NCBI RefSeq assembly: GCF_023715365.1
Contig: NZ_JAMBNZ010000003.1
Span: 1 to 64,000 of the forward strand
From: Georgenia satyanarayanai
Lineage (GTDB): Bacteria; Actinomycetota; Actinomycetes; Actinomycetales; Actinomycetaceae
DNA length: 64,000 bases
Direction: 5' to 3'
Part shown: piece by piece, positions 35,743-43,540 of the stretch
Numbering within the stretch: the stretch's first letter is position 1
Layout of the letters: each line of letters begins with the position of its first letter
Notes under the pieces: generated by a model
Databases searched by the model: none
What the model saw: only the letters and a program-made list of their open reading frames with translations
Told to the model about the DNA's origin: nothing
Translations under genes and position numbers: made by a program

Positions 35743-36348
35743 TCAGCCGAGGCTGAAGACCTCGGTCTCACCGAGCGGTGCGCCGTCGAGCGCGACGGCG
35801 AGGCGGTAGGTGCCCGGGCCGGCCTGCGGCTGCCCGTCGGGGCAGCCCGGCGCGGAGCGGTGACCGTCCCAGCTCACGGTGACGGGCGTCGTCGCGCCGG
35901 TGTCGAGCAGGAGCTCCTCGGCCGCGTCACCCGCGCAGTGCGCCGAGGACCACACGGCGTCGCTCCCGGACTCGATCTCGGTGACGAGCGCGCCGGACGC
36001 GACGTCGACGAGGCAGGGGACCTCACCGGTGTTGCGCATGCTCACCTCGACGCTCACGCCGGCGCCGGACGGCTTCACCGCGACCTGGGCGGTGACGTCC
36101 TCGGCGGCACAGACGGCCACATGGCCGGGCGAGGGCGGCGGTGGCTGCGTCTCGGTCGACTCCGCGGCAGCGGGTCCGGCCGGCGCGTCTGCCGCCGCGT
36201 CACGGTTGCCCAGCACAGTGGTGACGCCCCACACCACACCCGCCACGACGAGCAGCAGGAGCAGCAGCACGACGGCGCGACGGCGCCGGTAGACCGCGGC
36301 CGAGGGCCGCACCGGTCGCCGCGTCGGGTGGAGGCTCGAGCGTGTCAC
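35743..36348 (-). CDS. Membrane-anchored secreted protein of unknown function
   Basis: 201 residues. Basic cytoplasmic N-terminus, one membrane helix (about 26-46, RAVVLLLLLLVVAGVVWGV), a Pro/Ala/Thr linker, then an extracellular domain with four cysteines (VCAAED, VPCLVD, SAHCAG, APGCPD) that could form two disulfides. I do not recognise the domain. It lies between disA and mutY, divergent from mutY. GTG 36348 has TACCGT (36360-36355) 6 nt upstream. Confidence 0.75.
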   Translation of the reverse strand: MTRSSLHPTRRPVRPSAAVYRRRRAVVLLLLLLVVAGVVWGVTTVLGNRDAAADAPAGPAAAESTETQPPPPSPGHVAVCAAEDVTAQVAVKPSGAGVSVEVSMRNTGEVPCLVDVASGALVTEIESGSDAVWSSAHCAGDAAEELLLDTGATTPVTVSWDGHRSAPGCPDGQPQAGPGTYRLAVALDGAPLGETEVFSLG

Positions 36349-36354
36349 ACCCCG

Positions 36355-36360
36355 ACGGTA
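36355..36360 (-). promoter_or_regulatory. Probable -10 box of the leaderless gene ending at 35743
   Basis: TACCGT on the minus strand, 6 nt before GTG 36348. Confidence 0.4.
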
Positions 36361-36416
36361 GGCAGGTTCCGGCGCGAGACGCGGACGGCTCGCCGGGACG
36401 GGGCACACTGGGAGCA

Positions 36417-37304
36417 ATGCTCACCGACCTCCACGCGACGGTGGCCGACTGGTACGCGGCCCACGCCCGCGACCTCCCGTGGCGACGTCCCGGCACGACC
36501 CCGTGGGGCGTGCTCGTCAGCGAGGTCATGTCCCAGCAGACCCCGGTGGCGCGCGTCGCACCGGCCTGGGAGGCGTGGATGGCGCGGTGGCCCGAGCCGG
36601 CCGACCTCGCGGCGGCCGCGCCGGCCGACGTGCTGCGCGCCTGGGACCGGCTCGGCTACCCGCGCCGCGCCCTGCGGCTGCGCGAGTGCGCCGAGCAGGT
36701 CGTCACGCGCTTCTGCGGGGTGGTGCCCCAGACGGAGGAGGAGCTGCTCAGCCTGCCGGGCGTCGGCGGGTACACGGCCGCCGCCGTCGTGAGCTTCGCC
36801 CACGGGGGACGCGCGCTGGTCCTGGACACGAACGTGCGCCGCGTCCTGGGCCGCGTCGCCGCCGGCCGCGCGCTGCCGCCTCCCGGGCTCACCGCCGCGG
36901 AGCGGGCGGGCGCCGCCGAGCTGCTGCCCGCCGAGGCCGCCGCGTCCGTGCGGTGGAACGAGGGCGTCATGGAGCTCGGCGCCCTCGTGTGCACCGCGCG
37001 CTCTCCGCGCTGCCCCGCCTGCCCGCTGGCGGACCGGTGCCGCTGGCGGCGGGCCGGCGCCCCGCCCGCCGCCCGCGCCCCGCGCCGGCAGGCGTGGCAC
37101 GGGACGGACCGTCAGGCGCGGGGGCGCGTCATGGCCCGGCTGCGGGAGCTGCCCGACGGCGTGACGCTCGACACCGAGGAGCTCCTCCTCCCTCTGCGGG
37201 AGGGCGCCGAGGACGCGGCCCAGGCGGACCGGGCCCTGGCGTCGCTCCTCGCGGACGGTCTCGTGGCGGAGCCCTCCCCGGGCTGCTGGGCGCTGCCCGG
37301 CTGA
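36417..37304 (+). CDS. mutY: A/G-specific adenine glycosylase MutY
   Basis: 295 residues. Helix-hairpin-helix LPGVGGYTAAAV with the catalytic Asp in VLDTNVRRVLGR. The [4Fe-4S] motif CTARSPRCPACPLADRC has the C-x6-C-x2-C-x5-C spacing. It removes adenine opposite 8-oxoguanine. The C-terminal region is shorter than in E. coli MutY (350), lacking most of the NUDIX-like 8-oxoG domain, as is common in actinobacteria. ATG 36417. Confidence 0.93.
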   Translation: MLTDLHATVADWYAAHARDLPWRRPGTTPWGVLVSEVMSQQTPVARVAPAWEAWMARWPEPADLAAAAPADVLRAWDRLGYPRRALRLRECAEQVVTRFCGVVPQTEEELLSLPGVGGYTAAAVVSFAHGGRALVLDTNVRRVLGRVAAGRALPPPGLTAAERAGAAELLPAEAAASVRWNEGVMELGALVCTARSPRCPACPLADRCRWRRAGAPPAARAPRRQAWHGTDRQARGRVMARLRELPDGVTLDTEELLLPLREGAEDAAQADRALASLLADGLVAEPSPGCWALPG

Positions 37305-37305
37305 G

Positions 37306-37797
37306 CTACGGGGCCTCGTACCCGGCGTCGGAGCACAGCTCGGCGAGCGTCCCCTGCGCCGCCGCGGCCTCGGTGACGTCGATGGTCGTGAGGTCGGGGA
37401 AGGGCGGCTCCTCGCCCTCCGGCACCTCCTGCTCGCCTGCCTCGTTGACGGCTGTGACGGCGGCCGTGAACGGCGCGGCGACCCCCGCGAGAACGGGCAC
37501 CATGTCGGGGGGCGCGTCGCGGGAGAGCTCCCGCAGCCGTTGCTCGAGCGCGTTGACCTCCGTGTACGTCGCGGCGTCGACCACCTGGCCGGACTCGAGG
37601 GACACGCGGGCCGCCTCGGCGCGCTCGGCCAGCGGTGTCCCGGTCCCCTCGTAAAAGGCCTCGCAGGCGGTGACCTGCTCGCTGTCCCGCTCGGCGGCGT
37701 CCGTGGGCCGCTCGAGGGTCTCCTCGTCGTTCGTGCTGCAGCCCGCAGCCAGGGTGAGGAGCACGGCGGCGGACAGTGCGGCGGATCGGCGTCTCAT
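37306..37797 (-). CDS. Putative lipoprotein of unknown function
   Basis: 163 residues. Lipoprotein signal MRRRSAALSAAVLLTLAAGC with the lipobox LAAGC (Cys20), then an acidic, mostly helical domain with two further cysteines (VTACEAF, AELCSDAG). No family recognised. It is convergent with mutY with one base between the stops. Leaderless start: TAACCT (37809-37804) is 6 nt before ATG 37797. Confidence 0.8.
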   Translation of the reverse strand: MRRRSAALSAAVLLTLAAGCSTNDEETLERPTDAAERDSEQVTACEAFYEGTGTPLAERAEAARVSLESGQVVDAATYTEVNALEQRLRELSRDAPPDMVPVLAGVAAPFTAAVTAVNEAGEQEVPEGEEPPFPDLTTIDVTEAAAAQGTLAELCSDAGYEAP

Positions 37798-37803
37798 GCC
37801 ACG

Positions 37804-37809
37804 AGGTTA
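37804..37809 (-). promoter_or_regulatory. Probable -10 box of the leaderless lipoprotein gene
   Basis: TAACCT on the minus strand, 6 nt before ATG 37797. Confidence 0.4.
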
Positions 37810-37849
37810 CGAGCGTGCCCGACGGCCCGCGCGCCGGGCCAGGCGGACC

Positions 37850-39547
37850 TCAGCGTCCGGCGACGGCGGCCCGGACGCGGTAGACGTCGGTCGGTTCCGG
37901 CGGGTCGCCGGCCGCAGTCCGCCGGGCCAGTACCCGGCACGCCCAGGCGGCCCCCTCCACGTGGGAGGCCGGCGTGGTCTCGACAGCACCGCGCGCGAGC
38001 ACGGTGAGCCCGAGCCAGGCCGTCGACTCGCGCAGGGCTAGCAGCGGAGCCACCCCCGCCGGGTCGTCGCGCAGCGTGCGGCCCGCCGCGGCGGACATCT
38101 CCTGCATGGTGAGTGCGAGGTCGCGCAGCGCGTGCCGGCCCGCGCTCGTGCGGTGCGTCCCTGCGCCCAGGTGCTCGACCGCCGTCGCCACGGCGACGAG
38201 CACCCGCGCGATGCATGCCGCGAGCAGCCGCGGCGCCCCGCGCGCGAGCACCACCCACGGCACGAGCGCCCCGATGACGACGCCGACGGCGGTGTCGAGC
38301 AGCCGCTCGCTCACGACAGGAGTCACCGACAGGTCCGTCCCCGCGGTCCCGATCGTCAGGGCGAGCGGCGTGATGAAGACGACGGCGACGGCGTAGGCCC
38401 GGGCGACGAAGAGCTCGACGAGCCCCTGGAGGAGGACGACCACGGCGACGACGAGCCACGGGCTGTCCGCGGCGCCCACGTGGACGAGGAGGAAGATCCC
38501 GAGGCCGACGACCGTCCCGACCAGGCGGTGCGCCGCGCGGACCGCCGTGCCCCGACGGTCCAGGCCGGTGTGGAGCACGAGCATGGTCGCCGCCATCGTC
38601 CAGTAGACGTGGTCGACGTCGAGCGCGGACGCGAGGAGCCCGGCGGCCGCCACCCCGACGGCGACCCGCACGGTCGCCTGGAGCGGGTTGCTCGGCCAGC
38701 GCGCGGCGTGCCGGAGGAGCTGGCGGGCCGTCGGCCGGCCGAGGGGTGCCTCGGCCTGCTCGGCCGCGAGCTCCGGGTCCGGGGCGTCGCCGGGCAGGAG
38801 ATGGGCGGAGTAGGCACGCTGGACGCCGCCGAGCTCGGCGAGCAGCGCGTCCGCCCGCTCGCCGCGCGCACGGCCGTCGGCGAGGGTTGCCCAGCCGTGG
38901 TGGAGGGCGTCGCCCGCCGCGGCGCTGCGCCGATACGCCTCCTCCCCCGCGCGCGGCCCGGAGAGGAAGGCGTCGACGGCAGCCCGGGCACGCGCGACCG
39001 CGTCCCGCTGGGGGCCGTGGGGACGCACGGCGAGGTCGGCCATGGCGACGACGACGGCGAAGGCCGCCCCCACCGCCGTCGAGATGACGAAGCCGGCCGG
39101 CGCGACGCCGTGCATGGGCAGGTACCCACCGAGCCCGGCGACGAGGACGAAGAAGAAGGCGCCGGGCACGCCGACGCGCAGGGAGTGGCACAAGAAGGTG
39201 GCGACGGTCGCGACTCCGACGACGAGCGCCACGGACGCCGGTGCACTGCCGCTCGCGAGGGTGCCGAGACAGGCACACAGCACGAAGGACGCCGCGACAC
39301 CGAGCAGGAGGCGCAGCCGCGAGCGCCAGGGCCGGCCGGCCGCGTAGAGGACGGTGAAGGCGCCGGTCCCCATGAGCAGCCCGGCCGGCTGGTCACCGAG
39401 AAGCGTCATTGTCGTCACCGGCGCCCCGATGGCGACGGAGGCGCGGACCGCCACCTGCCAGCGGCTCGGCGGCCGCACGGTCCACCGCAGGCCGCACAGC
39501 GGATGACGCCGGCGGGCAGGGCGGTCGGAGGATCGGTGGGTCGCCAC
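37850..39547 (-). CDS. FUSC-family (aromatic-acid-exporter-like) membrane protein
   Basis: About 565 residues with two hydrophobic halves (about 30-150 and 300-430), each with several helices, separated and followed by soluble helical regions. This is the FUSC/AaeB-YccS layout. The second half contains the FUSC core around LDVDHVYWTMAATMLVLHTG and RAAHRLVGTVVGLG. The substrate is unknown. The start is uncertain: GTG 39547 is taken; GTG 39559 is an alternative. Upstream in-frame reading to 40846 is an artefact of GC bias. Confidence 0.82.
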   Translation of the reverse strand: MATHRSSDRPARRRHPLCGLRWTVRPPSRWQVAVRASVAIGAPVTTMTLLGDQPAGLLMGTGAFTVLYAAGRPWRSRLRLLLGVAASFVLCACLGTLASGSAPASVALVVGVATVATFLCHSLRVGVPGAFFFVLVAGLGGYLPMHGVAPAGFVISTAVGAAFAVVVAMADLAVRPHGPQRDAVARARAAVDAFLSGPRAGEEAYRRSAAAGDALHHGWATLADGRARGERADALLAELGGVQRAYSAHLLPGDAPDPELAAEQAEAPLGRPTARQLLRHAARWPSNPLQATVRVAVGVAAAGLLASALDVDHVYWTMAATMLVLHTGLDRRGTAVRAAHRLVGTVVGLGIFLLVHVGAADSPWLVVAVVVLLQGLVELFVARAYAVAVVFITPLALTIGTAGTDLSVTPVVSERLLDTAVGVVIGALVPWVVLARGAPRLLAACIARVLVAVATAVEHLGAGTHRTSAGRHALRDLALTMQEMSAAAGRTLRDDPAGVAPLLALRESTAWLGLTVLARGAVETTPASHVEGAAWACRVLARRTAAGDPPEPTDVYRVRAAVAGR

Positions 39548-39574
39548 GGCCTCCAACACTAACGAGGAGCGACG

Positions 39575-39580
39575 TAGGGT
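39575..39580 (+). promoter_or_regulatory. Probable -10 box of the leaderless gene at 39587
   Basis: TAGGGT, 6 nt before GTG 39587. Confidence 0.45.
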
Positions 39581-39586
39581 GCCGGT

Positions 39587-40039
39587 GTGGAGAGCCTCTC
39601 GGTGCCGCCGGACGTCCGGCTGGCACGCACCGTCCGTGCCCTGCGCGACGCCGTCGTGGGCTGCGGGGCCGCGTGCCTCGGGCTCGCCGTCGTCGCGGCG
39701 GCCATCCTCGCGCTCAGCGGCTCCGACCCGCTCCTCGCCGGCCCCACGCTCACCATCCTCGGTGGCGGGCAGCTCCTCGCGCTCGTCGGCGCAGCCGTCG
39801 CGGCCCTCGGGCTCCGCGGCGCGCTCGCGAGGCGCCCGCTCGCCGGCGTCGTCGGGGCAGCCCGGGGCCGGCTGCGGTGGGTCGTGCGGGCAGTGCTCGT
39901 GTGGAGCGCGGGCGCGGCCGTCGGCTGGGCGCTGGCCGACCCCGCCCGGGCCGTGCTCTTCCTCGCGCTGGGCGCCGTCACGGCGCAGCTCGCCGTCGTC
40001 GTCCTCCTCGTGCGCCGGCGCCTGCCCGGCGAGGGCTGA
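39587..40039 (+). CDS. Small integral membrane protein of unknown function
   Basis: 150 residues with four predicted helices (about 25-45, 55-78, 98-115, 120-140) and Arg-rich loops. No family recognised. Divergent from the FUSC gene. The GTG start is supported by TAGGGT 6 nt upstream. Confidence 0.72.
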   Translation: MESLSVPPDVRLARTVRALRDAVVGCGAACLGLAVVAAAILALSGSDPLLAGPTLTILGGGQLLALVGAAVAALGLRGALARRPLAGVVGAARGRLRWVVRAVLVWSAGAAVGWALADPARAVLFLALGAVTAQLAVVVLLVRRRLPGEG

Positions 40040-40057
40040 GCCGTAGCCCCGCCCACG

Positions 40058-40219
40058 CTGCACGCCCCCTGCCAGCACTCGACGCGGCGGCTCCTCGGGC
40101 TCGCCGATCCACCGGGGGCCGGGAAGTCGACCGTCGCCGCATGGCTCGTGGCCGCCCTCGCGCCGCGCTCGTCCGGGGCGGTGCGGGACCGGGCCGACCT
40201 CGTCGTCGTCCTCGCGGGT
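40058..40219 (+). pseudogene. Remnant of a P-loop nucleoside/nucleotide-kinase-like gene
   Basis: One frame carries RRLLGLADPPGAGKSTVAAWL with an intact Walker A (40103-40132) in the style of uridine-kinase/PanK-like kinases. Only about 20 codons later it reads VRDRADLVVVLAG, which resembles the C-terminal end of the same kinases. The roughly 150 residues normally between them are missing, there is no start codon with a Shine-Dalgarno, and the frame runs into the facing GNAT gene. I infer a kinase gene reduced by an internal deletion. Confidence 0.5.
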
Positions 40220-40770
40220 CAGAGCTCGAGGAGCAGGCGCGAGTTGCCCAGGGTGTTGGGCTTGACGCGCGCGAGGTCGAGGAACTCGGCGATGCCGTCG
40301 TCGTGGGAGCGCAGCATCTGCGCGTAGACGTCGGTGCCCACCGGCGTGCCCTCGATGACCTCGAAGCCCATCCGCTGGAAGAACTCGACCTCGAAGGTGA
40401 GGCAGAAGACGCGCTTGAGCCCCAGCACCCGCGCGCGCTCGATGAGCGCGCCGAGCACGTGCCAGCCCACGCCGCGGCGGTGGTGGTCGGGGTCGACGGC
40501 GAGGGTGCGGACCTCGGCGATGTCGTCCCACATGACGTGCAGGGCGCCGCAGCCGACGACCTGCCAGCTGCCGTCGTCGCCGGGCAGCTCGGCGACAAGG
40601 AACTCCTGGATCGCCTCGAAGTAGCTGATGAGCTCCTTGGAGATCAAGATGCGTTGCTCCGCGTAGGGCGCGACGAGTTCGTAGATGCGCCGCGCGTCGG
40701 AGGGGAGGGCGGGCCGCACGATGACCGAGGGCCGCTCGGTCCCCTCGGGGTAGGCGCCGCTCGTGCTCAT
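40219..40770 (-). CDS. GNAT amino-acid N-acetyltransferase (N-acetylglutamate-synthase type)
   Basis: 183 residues. GNAT fold with the acetyl-CoA loop DHHRRGVGWHVL, preceded by VIVRPALPSDARRIYELVAPYAEQRILI. The latter resembles the small actinobacterial N-acetylglutamate synthases that start arginine synthesis without an amino-acid-kinase domain. No arg genes are adjacent. Start ATG 40770. Divergent from furA with a 114-nt spacer. Confidence 0.85.
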   Translation of the reverse strand: MSTSGAYPEGTERPSVIVRPALPSDARRIYELVAPYAEQRILISKELISYFEAIQEFLVAELPGDDGSWQVVGCGALHVMWDDIAEVRTLAVDPDHHRRGVGWHVLGALIERARVLGLKRVFCLTFEVEFFQRMGFEVIEGTPVGTDVYAQMLRSHDDGIAEFLDLARVKPNTLGNSRLLLEL

Positions 40771-40844
40771 CGCCCGATGATGGCACGCCGGACCCGCGCG
40801 CCGCGGTCGGCGCCACACGACGGCCACCCGGCCGGACTGACACC

Positions 40845-40878
40845 AAGACTTGAACAGTTCCAGTCTTTGGCCTAGCCT
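40845..40878 (+). promoter_or_regulatory. furA promoter with overlapping operator
   Basis: -35 TTGAAC (40850-40855), 17-bp spacer, -10 TAGCCT (40873-40878), then 6 nt to ATG 40885, so the mRNA is probably leaderless. A 23-bp palindrome at 40845-40867 (11-bp arms, one mismatch, one-base centre) covers the -35 and spacer. It is the likely autoregulatory FurA site. Confidence 0.75.
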
Positions 40879-40884
40879 CGACCC

Positions 40885-41304
40885 ATGCCTACCGACCACG
40901 CCGAGCTGCTGCGCGCCGCCGACCTCCGGGTCACCGCACCGCGTCTCGCGGTCCTGGCGGAGGTCGAGGCGCACCCCCACGCGACGGCGGAGGAGATCCG
41001 GCGTCTCGTCAAGGAGCGTCTCGGGACGGTGTCCACCCAGGCGGTCTACGACGTCCTGCACGCCCTGACGGACGTGCGTCTGCTGCGGAGGATCGAGCCG
41101 GACGGGTCGCCCGGCCGCTTCGAGCTCTTCCGCGAGGACAACCACCACCACGTGGTGTGCCGGACGTGCGGCGCCGTCAGCGACGTGCCCTGCGCCGTGG
41201 GGCACGCCCCCTGCCTGACGGCGAGCGACGACCACGGTTTCTCGATCGACACCGCCGAGGTCGTCTACTGGGGCACCTGCCCCGCCTGTCGCACCCAGTC
41301 CTGA
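40885..41304 (+). CDS. furA: FurA-type peroxide-sensing repressor
   Basis: 139 residues. N-terminal winged helix (LRVTAPRLAVLAEVEAHPHATAEEI; VSTQAVYDVLHALTDV) and a C-terminal metal domain with DNHHHVVCRTCG, plus CPAC at the end for structural zinc. The position just before katA matches FurA/CatR, which repress themselves and the catalase gene until peroxide inactivates them. A perfect -35/-10 and a palindrome precede it. Confidence 0.93.
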   Translation: MPTDHAELLRAADLRVTAPRLAVLAEVEAHPHATAEEIRRLVKERLGTVSTQAVYDVLHALTDVRLLRRIEPDGSPGRFELFREDNHHHVVCRTCGAVSDVPCAVGHAPCLTASDDHGFSIDTAEVVYWGTCPACRTQS

Positions 41305-41351
41305 GACCCGAGTCGGCACGCCGTGCCGATGCACGCACACAAGGAGAATGA

Positions 41352-42869
41352 ATGTCCGCGGACAACAACCTGCCGCTCACCACCGCCGCCGGCGCGCCCA
41401 TCTGGGACAACGACAACGCCGTGACCGCCGGCGCGCGCGGCCCGATGCTCCTCCAGGACGTGTGGTTCCTGGAGAAGCTCGCCCACTTCGACCGTGAGGT
41501 CATCCCCGAGCGGCGCATGCACGCCAAGGGCTCTGGCGCCTGGGGCACCTTCACCGTCACGCAGGACATCACCAAGTACACCAAGGCCGCGCTCTTCTCC
41601 GAGGTCGGCAAGCAGTCGGAGATGTTTGCCCGCTTCTCCACCGTCGCCGGTGAGCGCGGTGCGGCCGACGCCGAGCGCGACATCCGCGGCTTCTCCCTGC
41701 GCTTCTTCACCGAGGAGGGCAACTGGGACATGGTCGGGAACAACACCCCGGTGTTCTTCCTGCGCGACCCGCACCACTTCCCCGACCTCAACCGCGCCGT
41801 CAAGCGCAACCCGCGCACGAACATGCGCGACGCCGAGATCAACTGGGACTTCTGGACCAACCTCCCCGAGGCCCTCCACCAGGTCACCATCGTCATGTCG
41901 GACCGCGGGATCCCTGACGGCTACCGCCACATGCACGGCTTCGGCTCGCACACCTACTCGTTCATCAACGCGCAGAACGAGCGCTTCTGGGTGAAGTTCC
42001 ACTTCCGCACGCAGCAGGGCATCAAGAACCTCACCGATGCGGAGGCCGCCAAGACCGTCGCCGAGGACCGCGAGTCGGCCCAGCGCGACCTCTACGAGGC
42101 CATCGAGCGCGGCGACCACCCCAAGTGGACCTTCTCGATCCAGGTCATGCCCGAGGCGGACGCCCAGAACTACCGCTTCCACCCCTTCGACCTCACCAAG
42201 GTCTGGTCGAAGAAGGACTACCCGCTCATCGAGGTCGGCGAGTTCGAGCTCAACCGCAACCCGGAGAACTACTTCCAGGACGTCGAGCAGGCCGCCTTCA
42301 CCCCGGCGAACATCGTGCCCGGCATCGGCTACTCCCCCGACCGCATGCTCCAGGGCCGCCTGTTCTCCTACGGTGACGCCGCCCGGTACCGCCTGGGCGT
42401 CAACCACCACCAGATCCCGGTGAACCACCCCCGCGCGGCAAAGTTCGTCAACACCTACCACCGCGACGGCCAGGGCCGGGTGGACGGTAACGGCGGCAGC
42501 ATGCCCAGCTACACGCCCAACAGCTACGGCCGCCTCCAGAACGCCCCGGCCTACCGCGAGCCCAGCCAGGCCGTGGGTGCCGTCGCCGACCGGTTCGACT
42601 ACCGCGAGGACGACCACAACTACTACGAGCAGCCCGGCGACCTCTTCCGGCTCATGAGCCCCGAGGAGCAGCAGCGCCTCTTCGCCAACACGGCCCGCGC
42701 CATCAACGGCGCGTCCGACGCGACCGTCGAGCGCCACATCCAGAACTGCACCCTGGCCGACCCGGCCTACGGTGAGGGTGTGCGCCGCGCCATCGCGGCC
42801 CTCAAGGCCGGGACGCTCGACTCGCTCGACGCGAACCCCAACAACGAGCCGGCGATGACCAACGCCTGA
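41352..42869 (+). CDS. katA: Monofunctional haem catalase KatA
   Basis: 505 residues, clade with small subunits. Catalytic His57 in [14 protein letters not shown], Asn in [11 protein letters not shown], and the haem-ligand Tyr in [14 protein letters not shown]. It disproportionates H2O2. AAGGAG lies just before ATG 41352. It is probably co-transcribed with furA (47-nt gap) and followed by a strong hairpin. AT-richer third positions are not seen, so it is native in base use. Confidence 0.97.
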   Translation: MSADNNLPLTTAAGAPIWDNDNAVTAGARGPMLLQDVWFLEKLAHFDREVIPERRMHAKGSGAWGTFTVTQDITKYTKAALFSEVGKQSEMFARFSTVAGERGAADAERDIRGFSLRFFTEEGNWDMVGNNTPVFFLRDPHHFPDLNRAVKRNPRTNMRDAEINWDFWTNLPEALHQVTIVMSDRGIPDGYRHMHGFGSHTYSFINAQNERFWVKFHFRTQQGIKNLTDAEAAKTVAEDRESAQRDLYEAIERGDHPKWTFSIQVMPEADAQNYRFHPFDLTKVWSKKDYPLIEVGEFELNRNPENYFQDVEQAAFTPANIVPGIGYSPDRMLQGRLFSYGDAARYRLGVNHHQIPVNHPRAAKFVNTYHRDGQGRVDGNGGSMPSYTPNSYGRLQNAPAYREPSQAVGAVADRFDYREDDHNYYEQPGDLFRLMSPEEQQRLFANTARAINGASDATVERHIQNCTLADPAYGEGVRRAIAALKAGTLDSLDANPNNEPAMTNA

Positions 42870-42899
42870 CCCTCACCCCTCCCGGGGCTGAGGACGGCA

Positions 42900-42940
42900 G
42901 CGAGGGCCCGGACGACCACCACGGTCGCCCGGGCCCTCGC
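42900..42940. terminator. Strong hairpin between katA and the ankyrin gene
   Basis: 12-bp stem (42900-42911 with 42929-42940), one mismatch, then 5 more pairs (42913-42917 with 42923-42927) around the loop ACCAC. It lies between convergent stops and can end transcription from both sides. Confidence 0.65.
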
Positions 42941-42945
42941 GCGTC

Positions 42946-43320
42946 TCAGGCCAGGAGGTGGGAGCGACCGAACATCTGGGCCGTGGCCCGGGCGCTGGGG
43001 GTGCCGGAGTCGAGGTCCGCGCCCGCGTCGCGGAGCACGGTGACGACCTCCTCCTCGCCCTTGAACAGGGCGCCGGCGATCGGGGACTGGTCGCGCGCGT
43101 TGCGCAGGTCGACGTCGGCGCGCCGCTCGACAAGCGCCCGCACCGTGTCCGCCTTGCCGTGGTAGGCGGCGAGCATGAGCATCGTGTTGCCCTCGGCATC
43201 ACGGGTGTCGACCGGCAGCCCGTGGTCGATCAGCTCGAGCACCTCCGTCGTCCCACCCTGCCGCGCCAGCTCCATGGCCATCGCGACGACCTTTGCTGCC
43301 TGCTCGTCGGAGAGTCCCAT
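42946..43320 (-). CDS. Ankyrin-repeat protein facing catalase
   Basis: 124 residues with about three ankyrin repeats (GNTMLMLAAYHGKADTVRALVERRADVDLRNARDQSP in pieces, then AGALFKGEEEVVTVLRDAGADLD). Ankyrin genes next to catalase are known (AnkB beside KatB in Pseudomonas), where they support peroxide resistance. Here it is convergent, not in the operon. ATG 43320 has TACAGT (43332-43327) 6 nt upstream. Confidence 0.85.
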   Translation of the reverse strand: MGLSDEQAAKVVAMAMELARQGGTTEVLELIDHGLPVDTRDAEGNTMLMLAAYHGKADTVRALVERRADVDLRNARDQSPIAGALFKGEEEVVTVLRDAGADLDSGTPSARATAQMFGRSHLLA

Positions 43321-43326
43321 GCCGCC

Positions 43327-43332
43327 ACTGTA
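43327..43332 (-). promoter_or_regulatory. Probable -10 box of the leaderless ankyrin gene
   Basis: TACAGT on the minus strand, 6 nt before ATG 43320. The rest of the spacer to 43540 shows no gene; a small CTGGTG/CACCAG hairpin lies near its right end. Confidence 0.45.
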
Positions 43333-43540
43333 GGCGGCGACCCTGCAGAACCCCCTGATGACCGGACCTGCGGACCTCGCGAGCCTGGGGCTGGCGGGCA
43401 CTCTCCACGAGCCCCGCGAGCGCCGCCGTCAGCTACGGCGTCGAGGGGGAGAGCGCGCGGGGCAGCCCTCGCCCGCCAGCGTCTACGTGCGGCGGGCGGG
43501 CGGGCGGCGGCTGGTGAGCCACCAGCACACGCCGCGCTGG

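Noticed and set aside
39548-40846. Upstream extension of the FUSC frame
   Set aside because: It crosses the small membrane protein and GNAT genes and has shadow composition.
43321-43540. Possible short genes between the ankyrin and acyl-CoA dehydrogenase genes
   Set aside because: No start signal or recognisable product; only a small hairpin near the right end.
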